A DNA stretch of 64,000 nucleotides from Larix kaempferi (taxonomy: Eukaryota; Streptophyta; Pinopsida; Pinales; Pinaceae), in NCBI GenBank assembly GCA_027924585.1, contig BSBM01000036.1, forward strand, positions 1,922,001 to 1,986,000. The letters run 5' to 3'. How positions within the stretch are numbered: the first letter of the stretch is position 1; each line of letters opens with the position of its first letter. The notes below the pieces were generated by a model. That model saw nothing but the letters and a program-made list of their open reading frames with translations. It searched no databases and had not been told where the DNA came from. Position numbers and translations under genes: made by a program. Shown one piece after another: positions 1-11,500 of this stretch.

Positions 1-20
1 AAACCCCAGCGGAGTCGCCA
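1..20 (-). promoter_or_regulatory. LTR-retrotransposon primer binding site, probably tRNA-Arg
   Basis: Read on the minus strand this is TGGCGACTCCGCTGGGGTTT. It begins with TGG, complementary to a tRNA 3' CCA, and lies 5 bases from the inner end of the LTR at 26-749. The sequence resembles the complement of plant tRNA-Arg 3' ends that finish in CAGYGGAGTCG plus CCA; I recall this without having checked it. tRNA-Arg priming is known in some plant Ty3/gypsy lineages. The body of the element lies beyond the left edge. Confidence 0.6.
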
Positions 21-25
21 AAAAC

Positions 26-749
26 TGTTGGCCCGGTTTTGCAACCAGGCTTAGTGCTATGGGCACCTGCTAACTAGTAGCAGCAGTTTCAATGAAAGCA
101 AATAACAATAAACTAATTAAACAAGACTATTCATGAATCTAAGCAAAGATATTAAGCAAATAATGACAATAATTTAAGATCAAGAACAAGAACATATAAA
201 ATAAAGAATTTGTATTGAAAGTATGGGGGCAAGCAAGTGCTTGCAGAATCAATACCTCTAATGGTGAGGTTGAATAGCTCCAAGGATGAGCAACTTCCAA
301 TCTCCAATGGTCTCTTCTCCAATGTGGTTTGCAATGGCTAAAATGCTCAGGGGAGATTTCAGCAGCATAAGGATGAGATAATGGATGGATGTGAAATGAG
401 GAGCCCCTACCACCTTTTTATAGGTTTTGGTGGTGGAGAATACCATTTGTGGTTTTGTGGAAACCAAATGGTATTGACCAACATGGTTTAGGTACTTTTC
501 CCTCCTTTTTCATTTTTTTGAATAAAAATAATATTTTAATTCCCTTTTTAATATTTTTGGGAATTTGGACCCTTTTTGAGGGTTTTTTATGCTTTTTGGG
601 GAAAAATAATCTTTTTTAATGGAAAAAGGGGTGTACTAAGGTCTTTTGGTGACCTTTTGTTGGTTTCAGAGGCTCTGATGGTGAAAAAGTGGATAAATGG
701 GTCATGTGAATAGGGAAATGAGCTAGTGAGCACTTTTTGGGTGTTAACA
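26..749 (-). mobile_element. 5' LTR of a retrotransposon inserted in a copia integrase
   Basis: The segment starts TGTTGGCCC and ends GGGTGTTAACA in plus orientation, giving the short TGTT/AACA inverted ends of an LTR (724 bp). On the minus strand a TATAAAAAGG box lies at about 414-423, in the right place for U3/R, and the primer site at 1-20 follows the LTR on its inner side. The outer end falls exactly where the copia integrase frame of the neighbouring relic stops (749/750), so this LTR interrupts it. The expected target duplication starts at 750 (AATAG); its partner is outside the window. Short ORFs here are spurious. Confidence 0.65.
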
Positions 750-2619
750 AATAGTATGTTGCATTTGAATTCCAGCATCAACACAAATTTGTTGCAAATC
801 AGACTTGACATATTCCCCCCCATTATCTTTTCGAAGGGCTTTGATCTTCCTACCAGACATATTCTCCACTAAGGTTTTAAAAATAGTGAAAAAAACAAAG
901 ACTTCTGACTTGTATTGGAGGAAGTAAACCCAACAATATCTTGAGTAGTCCTCAATCAAAGTGAGCACATACTTATCATTGATCAAGGACAAGGTGGGAA
1001 AAGGACCTGATCCATCATTATGGATCATCTCAAGGGGTTGTGAATTTCTCTTTGGTCTACCTATCTCATACTTGCGCTCAGGGTGTTTGCCAAGGATGCA
1101 ACCCTGACAAATTCCTTTTGAAAAATTAATATTTGGCAGCCCATCAACCATAGAAAATTTGTGCAAATCATGCAAATACTTATAGTTAAGGTGGAAACAT
1201 ATCTCATGACGTATCTTGTTGGTTTCATTGGCATGAGTAAGCAGTGCATTGGGTGATGAGTAGGGAAGAAAATGAAAAAACTTGTAAACTTTTGAGTCAT
1301 GGTCTGTAGCATCTAAGGTAACAATTATTCCAGTGGAAATTTCAGAAATTTCCACTTCATTGGGGGTAAAGGTGACTTTCTAAGGATACCTTGTGTGAGT
1401 CATCTAATACATAGAAAGGAGTTTTGCATCTAGACCAGGGACATACAATGTTTTTTTGAAAGAACCATGGTCTAGATCGATACTACCCTTACCTTTTGAA
1501 GCAACCTCTGAGTCATCTCCCAACAATATTGAAGGACCACCCATGGATTCGAACTGAGAGAAAAACTCCCTTGTGGCAACCATATTCCTGGAAGCTCCAT
1601 AATCAATTATGAATGAAGAAGACTTTGATGTACCAGCCATGAGAGCATGGAATCTTTCTTTTCCTTTTGAATTTGAAACTCCATCTTTCTTCATGCAACT
1701 TCAGGAACTAGAATATTGTTCTTCTCCAAAATTGAAGCCATCATGTCTATGGTTTTCTTCATGCATGCATTTTCAAGGTGCCAACCCTTATGACAGTAAG
1801 TGCAGTTTGTCTTATCCTTCTTCTTCTATTCTCTTTCTTATAACTCAAACCCTCTTCAAGTGGTTTGGGTTTCTCCTTCCTTTCATAAAAAGGATTTTTA
1901 TCTTTAGCCTTCTTCTTCCCTTTGGAACCCTTGGAATCTCTAGCTGCCAAGGCATGGTATTTTGATTGCTTGATGGCACCCATTTGGACTAGCTTGTCTT
2001 GATTTTGAGTTAGTGATTCCATGAACTCTGCTAGAGAAGGCATATTCCAGTTTCAAACTGTGAGCTTGGTAGCATGGAAGGTAGAAATAAAAACTGAGTA
2101 CTCTAGACCCAATTTCAAAAGTATTGACAAGATCAACTACTCATCTTTCTTTTCAATCCCACATTATTTGAGCTGAAGAACCAGAGACTTAAACTTAGTG
2201 AAGAAGTCTTGTAGGTTCTAAAAAATGCTAGGACTTAGAGAAATCAAATCATTCTCCAGTTGATGTCCTCTTAATTCATCTTTCTTGACAAACAAAGATT
2301 CAAGTTTGACCCAAAATTCATCCAGTGTGGATAAACCATCTAGGTGGAACAAGAGATCCCTTGAAGTACTGAGACATAATAGACCATATGCTTCATCTCT
2401 TATGTTATGCCACTTGTCCTTCTCTACAACTGATGTAGGTTCGACCTCGGTTCCCATAGTAGCTTTGTAAAGGCCCTTGGCTCTCAACATGATTACCATC
2501 TCTGCTTTCCAGTCAAAGTAATTGAATGGAGTAAGAATGATAGACTGAAACTGCTCCATGATAAATTGTTGCACTCCGGTGAGACTGGTTTTGTAACCTT
2601 CCAAATTGAAAAAAAACAC
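750..2619 (-). pseudogene. Ty1/copia gag-protease-integrase relic
   Basis: Minus-strand fragments in order give a copia polyprotein. 2619-2218 is a UBN2-type Gag N-terminus. About 1807-1766, in a shifted frame, is a zinc knuckle with CX2CX4HX4C spacing (CTYCHKGWHLENAC). 1694-1404 is an aspartic protease with DYGAS where DSGA(S/T) is usual. 1355-750 is a GAG-pre-integrase/integrase segment with a CX2C pair (CQGC) and RKDNGGEYV around the second catalytic Asp. Frameshifts and stops separate the pieces, so it is dead. The frame ends where the LTR at 26-749 begins; reverse transcriptase and RNase H should lie beyond that insertion, off-window. The order of domains (integrase directly after protease) makes it Ty1/copia, not Ty3/gypsy. 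Confidence 0.8.
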
Positions 2620-2814
2620 TTAAGAGGAATATTTGTTAGTACAGTCAATAACTACTCTAACATTGAGCACATTCAGGAGTGCATCACACCTGGGTAGAAT
2701 CCAAAGGATTGCTCCAATGGCTTCAAGGCAATTTCCCCAGGACTTCTGTGGAACCTCCACTGCTTCTAGTGCTCAAATGAGAGCATCTGAGAGAGACTGT
2801 AACCTTCCTAATGA

Positions 2815-3060
2815 GCTTCGATACCATGTGAAAATATGATCACAGGCTTATCTATGCACACAATAAATTCCTCACACAATTGCTAAGCAAAGATTGCACA
2901 ATTAAACTAAAAATTGAGATAGGAATGATGCACACAATAAAACTCTATTGATTAATTGTACTTCAGCCAAACTTAGGAAATGAAGTGGCTATCCACATAT
3001 ATACAAAAGGATGAAATTCGAATGGCTAAGGAGGCATTCGAACATCTCACAAAACTTAGG
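2815..3060 (-). mobile_element. Copia primer binding site and inner part of its 5' LTR
   Basis: Minus-strand TGGTATCGAAGC (2826-2815) is an initiator-Met-type primer site, common in copia elements. It abuts TGTGAAAATATG at 2827, which looks like the inner end of the LTR of the copia relic. A minus-strand TATATATG run near 2995-3003 could be its TATA box. I could not identify the outer LTR boundary or a target duplication, so the right end given is only a lower bound; the LTR probably extends further right. Confidence 0.45.
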
Positions 3061-3811
3061 CTGACAACTCATGAAAATCGCCATAAGTGGCAACATCAGC
3101 TTTCCAACTCAGTCAAGAGACTCACGAATTGGAAAAATCAGATAGGGCAGCCCATGTATGATGAAAAAGAAGAAATATGATGGATTTAGAAGAGAAAATC
3201 ACGGAGTATGTGTTGTCCAAAAATATACCAACTTGATAAGTCCATGAAGGCGCCCTTGCTTTATCCTTATCCAACTCAAAAGCAAAGTGGGTTGCTTTAT
3301 GAGCAGAAAAAGCAAGACAAAGCTTCTAAAAGAAGGAAATGCGCTCTTACTATTCAAAATAGTCATAAAATCAGGCATAAAGCTGAATAGGGCGCTCAAA
3401 TGGGTAATTATGACAAGTAAGTGGACCTACAAGGCAAAATGGGTCCAACAACCTAGTCTAACACCTAGGAAAGTATTAGAAACATATAATAACTTATATC
3501 CTAAGTCTAGATGGGGTAAATTTATTCTAACAAAAATAATTATTGAGTTGTGGTGGAGTTGTAGGTTGAAGTTATATAAAGAAAAGTGGAATAGATCAAG
3601 CCACAATAACCAGCTCAAATATCTCCATTAATAAGTTAACTATACAAACTAAACCAAGATTGAGAAATTTAAGGGATTATGTCCCCTATTTATTCTCATG
3701 AGATACCACCACTTGGAGAAGGACTAAGAGACATTGATAAGTCAAGTTATTGAAGTACAAGGTCAAATTCCTAAAGTGGGAATCAATCCCACCAACTTGA
3801 ATGCTAATTTC
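3061..3811. other. Non-coding stretch left of the non-autonomous element
   Basis: No convincing gene. It probably contains the rest of the copia LTR and then host DNA. The last 150 bases (from about 3661) resemble 13690-13855 on the far side of the next element (shared phrases such as CCACCACTTRGA and CTAATTTCTAGTT), so the insertion target carried a tandem repeat with a period near 185 bp. Confidence 0.5.
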
Positions 3812-3816
3812 TAGTT

Positions 3817-5268
3817 TGTAATGTCCCCTTCCATCATCGAATGCAGGGAAGGAAACATTAACACACACCGGGCTTTTGGAAACTTAGCCCCACATATTTT
3901 TACTCATAAAATACATAACAATTAAAACTTCTATGTGCATATTCAAATTTCAATAAAACACAGCGGAATTTAAACATAACAACACATATAAGCATAGATT
4001 CGCATCAGCATATTTATCCCAAGCAATCATTAGGCAGAGAATTCAATCCCCTTCTTATGCTACTTCATATCGATTTCATTAACATGCAGAATAATCATTC
4101 AAATACCACATTGCAGAACATAGAACAGATATATATAAATTAAAATCATAGAGAGCACTTATCTTGATAAGTAGATGTCCAACGAATGGCTACGTGAGAG
4201 CAACGTTCCACCCAACCATAGATCTCTGTCCAGCCTGTATTCTTTCAGCTGAGAGATCACCCCCAAGCTGGGCTGTGTATCCACTAAGGAGGAACTAGAT
4301 GCCTCACTCACGGTCAGGGTTTCACTCAGACAGCCATGCTAAGCCAACACACAGTTGGGTTTTTCAAGCATGCAATAGGAAGTGGGGAAGGATGCTAGTC
4401 CACTGAGCTCAATCCCAGAGCTAGGTCCACATCAAGCTAAACTCAAACGATCCCAGCCTCCATTCGAACATCCACACTTGGATTTCTCACAGCTCTGTTC
4501 AGCAAATAACCCAAATCCGTCACTGATTTTCTGGGCTATCCAAACTGGGTTTTCCCATGGATTTTGGGGTAGCTATTGCTCCCAAATTCGCCCCAAGGCT
4601 CATACCAACGGATCCCCCATTGGATTTCACTGTCCAATACCCAATCTGGGCGTTTTTGGCTTCCCAAAACGTGGGTTCATTCCAAGTCACGATTTCTGGT
4701 TTTCTCCCTCATTGGAGCTCGTTTTTGGATGGAGAATGAAGCTAGGTACTTTCCCAATGGAATGGGGGTGAGAATGAAGCAACCTCCCATGAGGTTGAGT
4801 GACTTCTTGTACAAGAAAACAAAGTCCATACCTACCCATACGAATTTCAGGGCTGCCCATGCTCTATTGAAGCCATGGGCTGACATCTCAACCACTTCCT
4901 TACAACAGGCATAAATGTCATCTAAGGAAGTCAATGGGTTCTTATAATGACATATGGAAACCTATGGTTCACTCCCATAGCCCCCTCACCACTCCCTAGT
5001 GGATACACGTGGCCCCTTCTCATTCGTTGCCTCCATAGCCAGTCTTGGAATTTTATATTGCATGATGTTTATTTACATCCTATTACAATTTTCATGGCTT
5101 AAGAGCACATGGTATCAAAATATCAATTACTTGCCCTTTAAATAAAATGCGGGCTTTCACTAGCGGGGCCTTGGCCTTGAGCTCCACGCTAGGAAAACAT
5201 ACATCACATGTACACATTATTTACATTAAAGGCTAATATATCCTAAGGGTTGGATTGGGGGTATGACA
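3817..5268 (-). repeat. 3' LTR (element orientation) of the non-autonomous element
   Basis: Starts TGTAATGTCCCC and ends GGGGGTATGACA in plus orientation. The matching LTR begins at 12210 and has the same length. It is preceded by the TAGTT duplication and followed on its inner side by the purine tract TTCCCCTCCCCCTT (plus strand). Its internal end has GACA where the partner has TACA, one of about 25 differences. Short ORFs within are spurious. Confidence 0.9.
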
Positions 5269-5282
5269 TTCCCCTCCCCCTT
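5269..5282 (-). promoter_or_regulatory. Polypurine tract of the non-autonomous element
   Basis: Minus strand AAGGGGGAGGGGAA directly upstream of the LTR. The tract and the adjoining inverted repeat (GAACAACACCGTCC / GGTGTTC) match the corresponding positions of the autonomous element at 20640 onward, evidence of shared ancestry of the 3' ends. It would prime plus-strand cDNA synthesis. Confidence 0.85.
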
Positions 5283-5349
5283 AGAACAACACCGTCCTTG
5301 GTGTTCCAAGACTTAGGCATACATATACAATTTACACATGTCCAAAACT

Positions 5350-5850
5350 TCAAAAACTTTGCAGATCTGCCCTGCATTCTGTTCTTTGCTTTGAACTTTC
5401 AGGACCAAGTCCTTTGACCTTCATGAGCTGCTCCTGCTGATTCGGATCTTCCAGCTCATCCATAAGTCTGAAAACTTTATGGCTGCTACCTTCTTGAGGT
5501 TCTCTTGTTGGGCAATTGCAGAGGCAATGATCCCCTCCACATTTCCAACACTTCACTGGTTGCTTCATCTTTACCTGCTCAATTTCCTTTGAGTCTTCTC
5601 ACCTGGAGCGTTTCTTAATCAGACGATTGGATGAATGCTTCTTCATTGATCCACTTTTCTTTCCCTTGTTGATTGCTCTCATAATGCTTTTTACCTCTTT
5701 CTGCAGACGAAGAGTGTCCTGCAAGACCTTGTGGTTCATCTCGTTCTACTGCTTCTGCATCTTGAGCATCTCTCCGATATTTTCGTGGGTCTTGGCAATT
5801 GTTTGAAGAAGACTTCCAGCCAATTCTAATAGCCCTTGGTCTGCCGCCAT
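5350..5850 (-). pseudogene. Broken gag-like ORF with zinc knuckle
   Basis: Reading from an ATG at 5850, one frame runs to 5350 (about 166 codons) but is cut by TAG at 5748-5746 and TGA at 5601-5599. The first part is rich in Leu, Gln, Glu and Lys and looks coiled-coil-forming; a Lys-rich basic stretch follows. The last part holds a CX2CX3HX4C knuckle (CWKCGGDHCLCNC), the same spacing as the autonomous partner's [13 protein letters not shown]. In a normal element gag lies near the primer site; here it lies at the 3' end next to the purine tract, so it may be a relocated or captured gag segment. No protease or pol follows. An overlapping 105-codon frame (5615-5932) is probably a shadow. Confidence 0.6.
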
Positions 5851-8800
5851 GGTCAATGGAAACAACTGACCACTCTTTGCTCACTAGCAGCACTTGCTTG
5901 CACCGGTTGCAACCAATTGATTCAGTTTCCACCTATGAAATTCATCATTACAATTCTCGTTAGGCCGAGCACAACCCAAACATTAAAAATCAGTCAATGG
6001 TTTTTCCCCCAGTTGACATGGATAGTCCATGCTTTACTCATGAGACTTCCACACTTTTTCTTTTTTTTTTTATGCTTGCCCAACATACACATGAATTCCT
6101 TCATGTTCATCCATTCACAGGAAATTCATTAATTAGCATTCACAATTCACTTTAATCAAATAAACACACTTTTACTTTCAGTCATGCATGCATTCAGCAA
6201 TTTTCTAATTCTATAAATGCATCAATACAAAGGAAAGAGAGGGAGCAGTAAGAGTTTCTCTTCTTAGTTTTGTTCCATCTTGGAACCCACACCACCACTG
6301 TGGTTTTCATGCTCTTGTCCTCTTTCACTTCACGTGAATGCTCGACCTGCCCTTCTTGGCTATGACACATAGTGTCTATGGTCTATTCCAGACCTCTCAA
6401 CCATGGAGTTCTTCCACTTGGTTGATCTAACTCTTGGCTGCTAGGACTCACACAGTTCCACTAGCCCCATATTTCATTACCGCTCATGCTGAGCTCTTTA
6501 GGGTGGTTACATGTCCACTCGCATCCTTGAGATTCCTTCATAGTCATTGCTTCCAGCAATACCTACACTCAAACATTGAATTAATTCACATGTTTAGTTT
6601 ATTTTCATAGGAAATCATAACCAAATCATATACACATGTATATTCATACGCAAGAAATTACAAGATAATTAAATACTTATCTGCACTAGATGTCTTCACT
6701 GTATTCCATAGGGTCCTTCTTTGCTTTACAAGCCTTGGAATTGCCTATGGATTTGGGTGTTTGGCCAGCGCGCAGGCTGCCCCTCAACATCTAATAGTCT
6801 TGTATGTTTTTCCAGCACGCAGGCTGCTCCACAACATCAAATAACCTTGTATGTTTGGCCAACACGCAGGCTGCTCCAAATCATCAACAATCTTGCATGT
6901 TTGGCCAGCACGCAGGCTGCTCCAAATCATCAACAATCTCGCATGTTTGGCCAGCACACAGGCTGCCCCAAATCATCAATAATCTTTCCCAACCAGCCAC
7001 TCTCTGGATTTACCAAGCAATTTATAGTTCTTTCAGGGTCCTTGCTTCCTGTATAACCAAGGTTTCCAACAAAGAAACAATAGTGCATCAGCTTAACTAT
7101 TACAAGACTTATACTTGTAATCTTCATTATTCCAAACAAGAAATAAATGAAATTGAATACTTATCTGTATTGTGCATTTCTTCTCTGGTCCACAGGGTCC
7201 TGCTTTTACTTTATAAGCCTTGGGATCCTCCTGCGGACTAGGATGTTTGGCCAGCACGCAGGCTGCTCCAAATCATCAAATAATTATGCCCTACCAGTAC
7301 ACCTTCACGCCGACTGAGTTTACCAAGCATTTGGTGGTGCCCAACCAGTCCCATACCTGGTTGGCCCTCTCCATTGCCGAGCCAGCACATACGTCTGGGT
7401 CATCGGCCAATGGAAGGTAACTGCGCCACCGACCATTACAGGTCAAGGCTCTACTATGGAGCCATAGGCATATAATAGCCTTTTCATCAATACTTCACAA
7501 CCCTTCATCGAAATCCCCACAACCTCCACAACATCCTTTTATTTATATTAACCCTTCCACCACAACCCCTCACAACATCCTTTTATTTATATTCTTTAGT
7601 GTGTAATATCAATTACAATCTGTTTAGGCTGTCAACACAAGATGGATAAGCAAGTTCATTAGTATTACTGCTCTAAAACTGTAAACATATTTCATAACAT
7701 TCACTATCCAACCTTGAAACACCAGGAATGCTTCCATTCCCTTAAGGCGTAGTCAATATTGACATCCCTAACATAACTCAGCACCAGAAAGGTGTGCACT
7801 CCTTACTGATGTGAGCTATGAAGGTCCTAATCATACTTCAAGCAGTCTGCCATAATGGAAATAAAATCAAAACATGCTCTGCATATTAACTCTAATAAAT
7901 AGACATGCATGTATGTATATATATATATATATATCATTCAGGGTTTATGGAACACTTATCCATTTTCCAGATGTTATTTCTCTTCTTTAATGAGAAATGG
8001 AGGCTCCTTCTCTGAGTTGACAGTCCCTCGGTTTGCCATCCCAATTCATTTTGATGTTACATAACCTTCATATGTCTTACTGACATAATCTTCACCATCC
8101 CACTCATATTGTTTACCAATTATGTAGTGCAGATGAGACATTAATAATGTCTTATGGCATTTCACCTGAAACCCATTTTCAAATCATGGAATCCCTTCCC
8201 ATGAAGTTTGGCTTCTGCAGGCCCACTCTCATGGTCTTACTGCAATGTGTCTCCCTGGCACACTTATTAAACAGCCAAACAGTCAGCAACATTTAGCAAT
8301 ACAATTCACATCCGATTGTTCCATAACCAATCCATGGCACTAATAATTAAATTCAATATGAATTTGCAACTCTGTCTACTACAGAAATTGGTTTTCTTAT
8401 CCATGAGGCTATCCTCATATTGTTTGGCTCCTGTAAGTGACACCACTCTGCCCGTTATGGTCTTATGCCTGCTGCCATACATGAGCATCCACTTACAGCA
8501 TGTCCTCCTGACACATTTTCATATAAGCCAAACATGCTGTGAGTATCTACGCACATAATCATTCATTGCCATAACAGTCACTGAAGTGATCTCAGAATTA
8601 TAATACTCAATAATTCAGACACCTTCAGCTGTTAACATTTGAAATGCAACGAAATATATACACTTCTATATATGCATCATTATTACAATAGAATTTCAAG
8701 ACATAGTCACACTATCCATGCAACTTAAATAAATCGTAAATACTCATTATTTCACGGTCATATCATTCATACAACTCTGTCCTTCCATAGAGCATTCTAG

Positions 8801-9830
8801 CAGCCCATCGATCATGATTGGGCTCTTCATGCACTTACTATTCTGCATTCATAACAGCCCATGAAATGATCCTAGAATTATCATCAATTCATCATTTCAT
8901 TCATTATTTATTTTGCAATAACATATGCATCATTCCTATGCATTCATACAATGCATCACAAGATTTATAAAATCTCTTAATGCTCATCTACTTAATGCTA
9001 CCTTGCATTATTTCATGAGTACGATGCATTCAAGCTTATTATGATCGAAACACGACTATCTCATATAACTTGCATTACCATTATCAGGACCACCAGTCCT
9101 CACTTGCTTTGGTTATGAAGCACATAACCAACATACGCATGGCATGATATAAATTCATATGAATGCATTTAGATTTCTAAACAGTCATAGGGTGTAAGGA
9201 TCATGTCCTTCACTTACCTACACCTCACTAAGCTTGGTAGGTTAACAGTCCCATTCGGTATTCAATATCACATGCAACTAACTCAACATAGCTCAAACAT
9301 AGTTGAAGAGATCTTACCAAATCCTCTTTCAACATTCATGCAATTTGGCACCAATAATCATTACCTGCATGGTTACCATTAACATCGCCTGATGTTACCT
9401 GATCGGTTGGCCTCTTACCAAGGCTGCTCAGTCCTTTTGCCAACTTTATGATCATAGATTTGTTGCACCATCCTTTCTGCATAAGGTTGTTGGCTTCATG
9501 CAACAACATCCCCAGCACATTTAGCCATGCTCTTTGTTATCTTTGGTCCTACAACCAATACCAACATCAATAGTGATTATTAACCACAATATTCTCCATT
9601 AGTGGTTCATTGCATATGCAGACTTCATTATTCTACCATTATGCAATATTCCATTTATGCACAAGCATTTCCATATGCACTATGCAACGTTTGTTAAGAT
9701 GCCATCTAGTGCATATACATCTATGTAATCCCTTACATTTTAACATTTTTATGCCATATGACAATTTCATAATTACAAGTATGATAACAAACAGGGGTTT
9801 AAAGAATTCTTCCCTTTTCGATCCCTCATT
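5851..9830. other. Unique non-coding interior of the non-autonomous element
   Basis: Four kilobases with no recognisable protein on either strand. It includes the tandem array at 6750-7290, an oligo-T run near 6057-6070, an AT dinucleotide run near 7913-7934 and AT-rich, loosely repetitive sequence (for example the related phrases CATAACAGTCACTGAAGTG near 8570 and CATAACAGCCCATGAAATG near 8850). None of it resembles the pol region of the autonomous partner. Its origin is unknown. Confidence 0.6.
6750..7290. repeat. Tandem array with GGCCAGCACGCAGGCTGC core
   Basis: At least six degenerate units with a period of roughly 50-57 bases in the first block contain a core close to TGTTTGGCCAGCACGCAGG followed by CTGCTCCAAATCATCAA. 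Five lie at about 6755-6990 and one more at 7240-7280 after a 250 base gap. The ORFs of 111 and 145 codons across it arise from the repetition and have no recognisable domain. Confidence 0.8.
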
Positions 9831-10819
9831 GTAACATGGAATTCCTCTTCCATATCATGCAATTGTAAAAATTGCCTATATTGACAACAAAATTTGTTTG
9901 TCAAAACAGTTGCTGGCACTCTTCTGCATTAAATATCTATGATATATGTAGACCCCATTCAAACTCTGGTCATGCATCATTGTTCCCTGCTGGACAAGCT
10001 TTCCAATGCCTGTCTTCATGCTCCATTCCGACATCAGGTGCGGAAACTACATCTCTTCAAAAATGACAACTTTCACTCCAATTCTGCACATTTTACACAG
10101 TTGCATTTTGGTCCAGAATGCCAACTTTAGCCCCCTGTGGAAGAATCACAAAAACTTATCTATCGGGCGAAGTTAGTCCCTATAACAAGGAACACTCAGC
10201 AATTCACGGATTTCAATTCCGATGCACCATTCATCTTCTATGAATTTCTGGGTTTTACTACTTCTCACTTTTCACATTTTTCCAAAATTTCAATTTTTGG
10301 GCCAAAAATGGGTATCTCCCAAACGGTGCATTTCTGGAAAATCTTCGTCTAACGGAAACTGTCCGTCTTAATGAGAATATGAAATGTCTAGTTCAGTAAA
10401 AATTTTGATTCCCACATCTAGGGTCACTTTTACTACCCGAAAGTTTTTCAAAATCCCGAAAAAGTGGCCCGGAACAGTGCTTTTTGGCCTTCTTGTTCAC
10501 CCCGACTTCACATCCCTTGGAGTTTGGCTCCAAGATTCTGAACATAACATCGTTCCTGCTTCGTGACCGCACCTGATCAATTTTAGCTCAAACCGACCTT
10601 CCGTCAAGCCTCAGGACTCTGTCCTTCAAAAGTCACTATTATCCATTTTATGTCAAATCGGAGTGTAATGGGCTAGGGGTCTTCACTGGTTCTTTCATGG
10701 CCTTCGTCAATGGCCTCCGAGCCCCACAGGAATCATTCCATTCTGAGTTCGGATGTTCCTGCTATCCAAAAATCAAGTTTTGGTCATTCTTGCGAATCAT
10801 TCCATTCTGAGTTCGGGTT
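9830..10819 (-). other. Leader segment shared with the autonomous element
   Basis: This stretch aligns by eye with 25500-26510 of the autonomous chromovirus, including AAGCTTTCCAATGCCTGTC, AATTTCTGGGTTTTACTAC, CTGTCCGTCTTAATGAGAA and ATGGCCTCCGAGCCCCACAG-type landmarks. In element orientation it lies downstream of the palindromic minisatellite and would be 5' untranslated leader in the autonomous copy. Conservation in an element that has lost pol suggests that the leader carries cis-acting signals, which is an inference. Confidence 0.75.
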
Positions 10820-11500
10820 GGTTCGCCGATCGCTCCCGCAATTGCGGAGCCATTCGGCGAAGGCTCCCGCAGTTGCGGATCCATTCGGCGAATGCTCCCG
10901 CAATTATGGAGCCATTCGTGGAACGCTTCTGTTGCGGAGCGATTCAGCGAATGCTCCCGCAGTTGCGGAGCCATTCGCGGAATGCTTCCGCAGTTTCGGA
11001 ATGGTTCACCGAATGCTTCCGAAATTTCGGGGAAGTTCGCGGAAGCCTTCCGCAGTTGCGGAACGATTCGGCGAAGTCTTCCACAGTTGCGGAATGATTC
11101 GGCGAAGTCTTCCGCAGTTGCAGAACGATTCGCCGAAGTCTTCTGCAATTTCGGAACGACTCGCCGAACTCTTCCGCGTTGCGGAATGATTCGCGGAATC
11201 CTTCTGCAATTTCGGAAGAGGATTCCTTCCGCAATTTCGGAAGAGAATTCCTTCTGAAAATTTCCTTTCGACGACGACACTTAGAAAATTTTCTGCTTTT
11301 TCGGAGCATTTCGCCGAATTTTTCCGCGTTGCGGGACAACTCGCGGAATCCTTCCGCAAATTTCGGAAGAGAATTCCTTTCGCAAATTTCGGGGTGACTT
11401 CCCAAACTCCTCTGCGTTGCGGAAAAACTCGCGGAATGCTTCCGCAGTTTCGGAGCAATTCACCGAATGCTTCCGCAGTTGCGGAAGACATTCGGGAATT
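10820..11500. repeat. 31 bp palindromic minisatellite, non-autonomous copy
   Basis: About 22 degenerate units of 31 bp. Each holds a variant of the inverted repeat TTCCGCARTTGCGGAA, followed by a 15 base spacer such as CGATTCGGCGAAGTC. The array is CpG-rich. Since 31 is not a multiple of three and most units lack stops, ORFs stay open on both strands in many frames (up to 172 codons); these are by-products of the repeat. The array corresponds to 26515-27290 in the autonomous partner, in the same position relative to the primer site. Confidence 0.9.

Noticed and set aside
1609-1965. 118-codon plus-strand ORF
   Set aside because: It is the complement of the copia gag/protease region, whose minus-strand motifs explain the sequence.
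4382-4934. ORFs of 85-129 codons repeated at 12871-13327
   Set aside because: They lie inside the two LTRs of the same element, so both copies are the same repeat. No domain, and the frames are not maintained in the related LTRs at 19058 and 27431.
10710-11491. ORFs of 114-172 codons across the older minisatellite
   Set aside because: Same cause as in the chromovirus leader. They differ in frame and extent from the partner copy, which argues against a conserved protein.
10820-11500. CRISPR-like array because of regular palindromic repeats
   Set aside because: Units are contiguous 31 bp tandem repeats without unique spacers, inside a plant LTR retrotransposon leader, with no cas genes.
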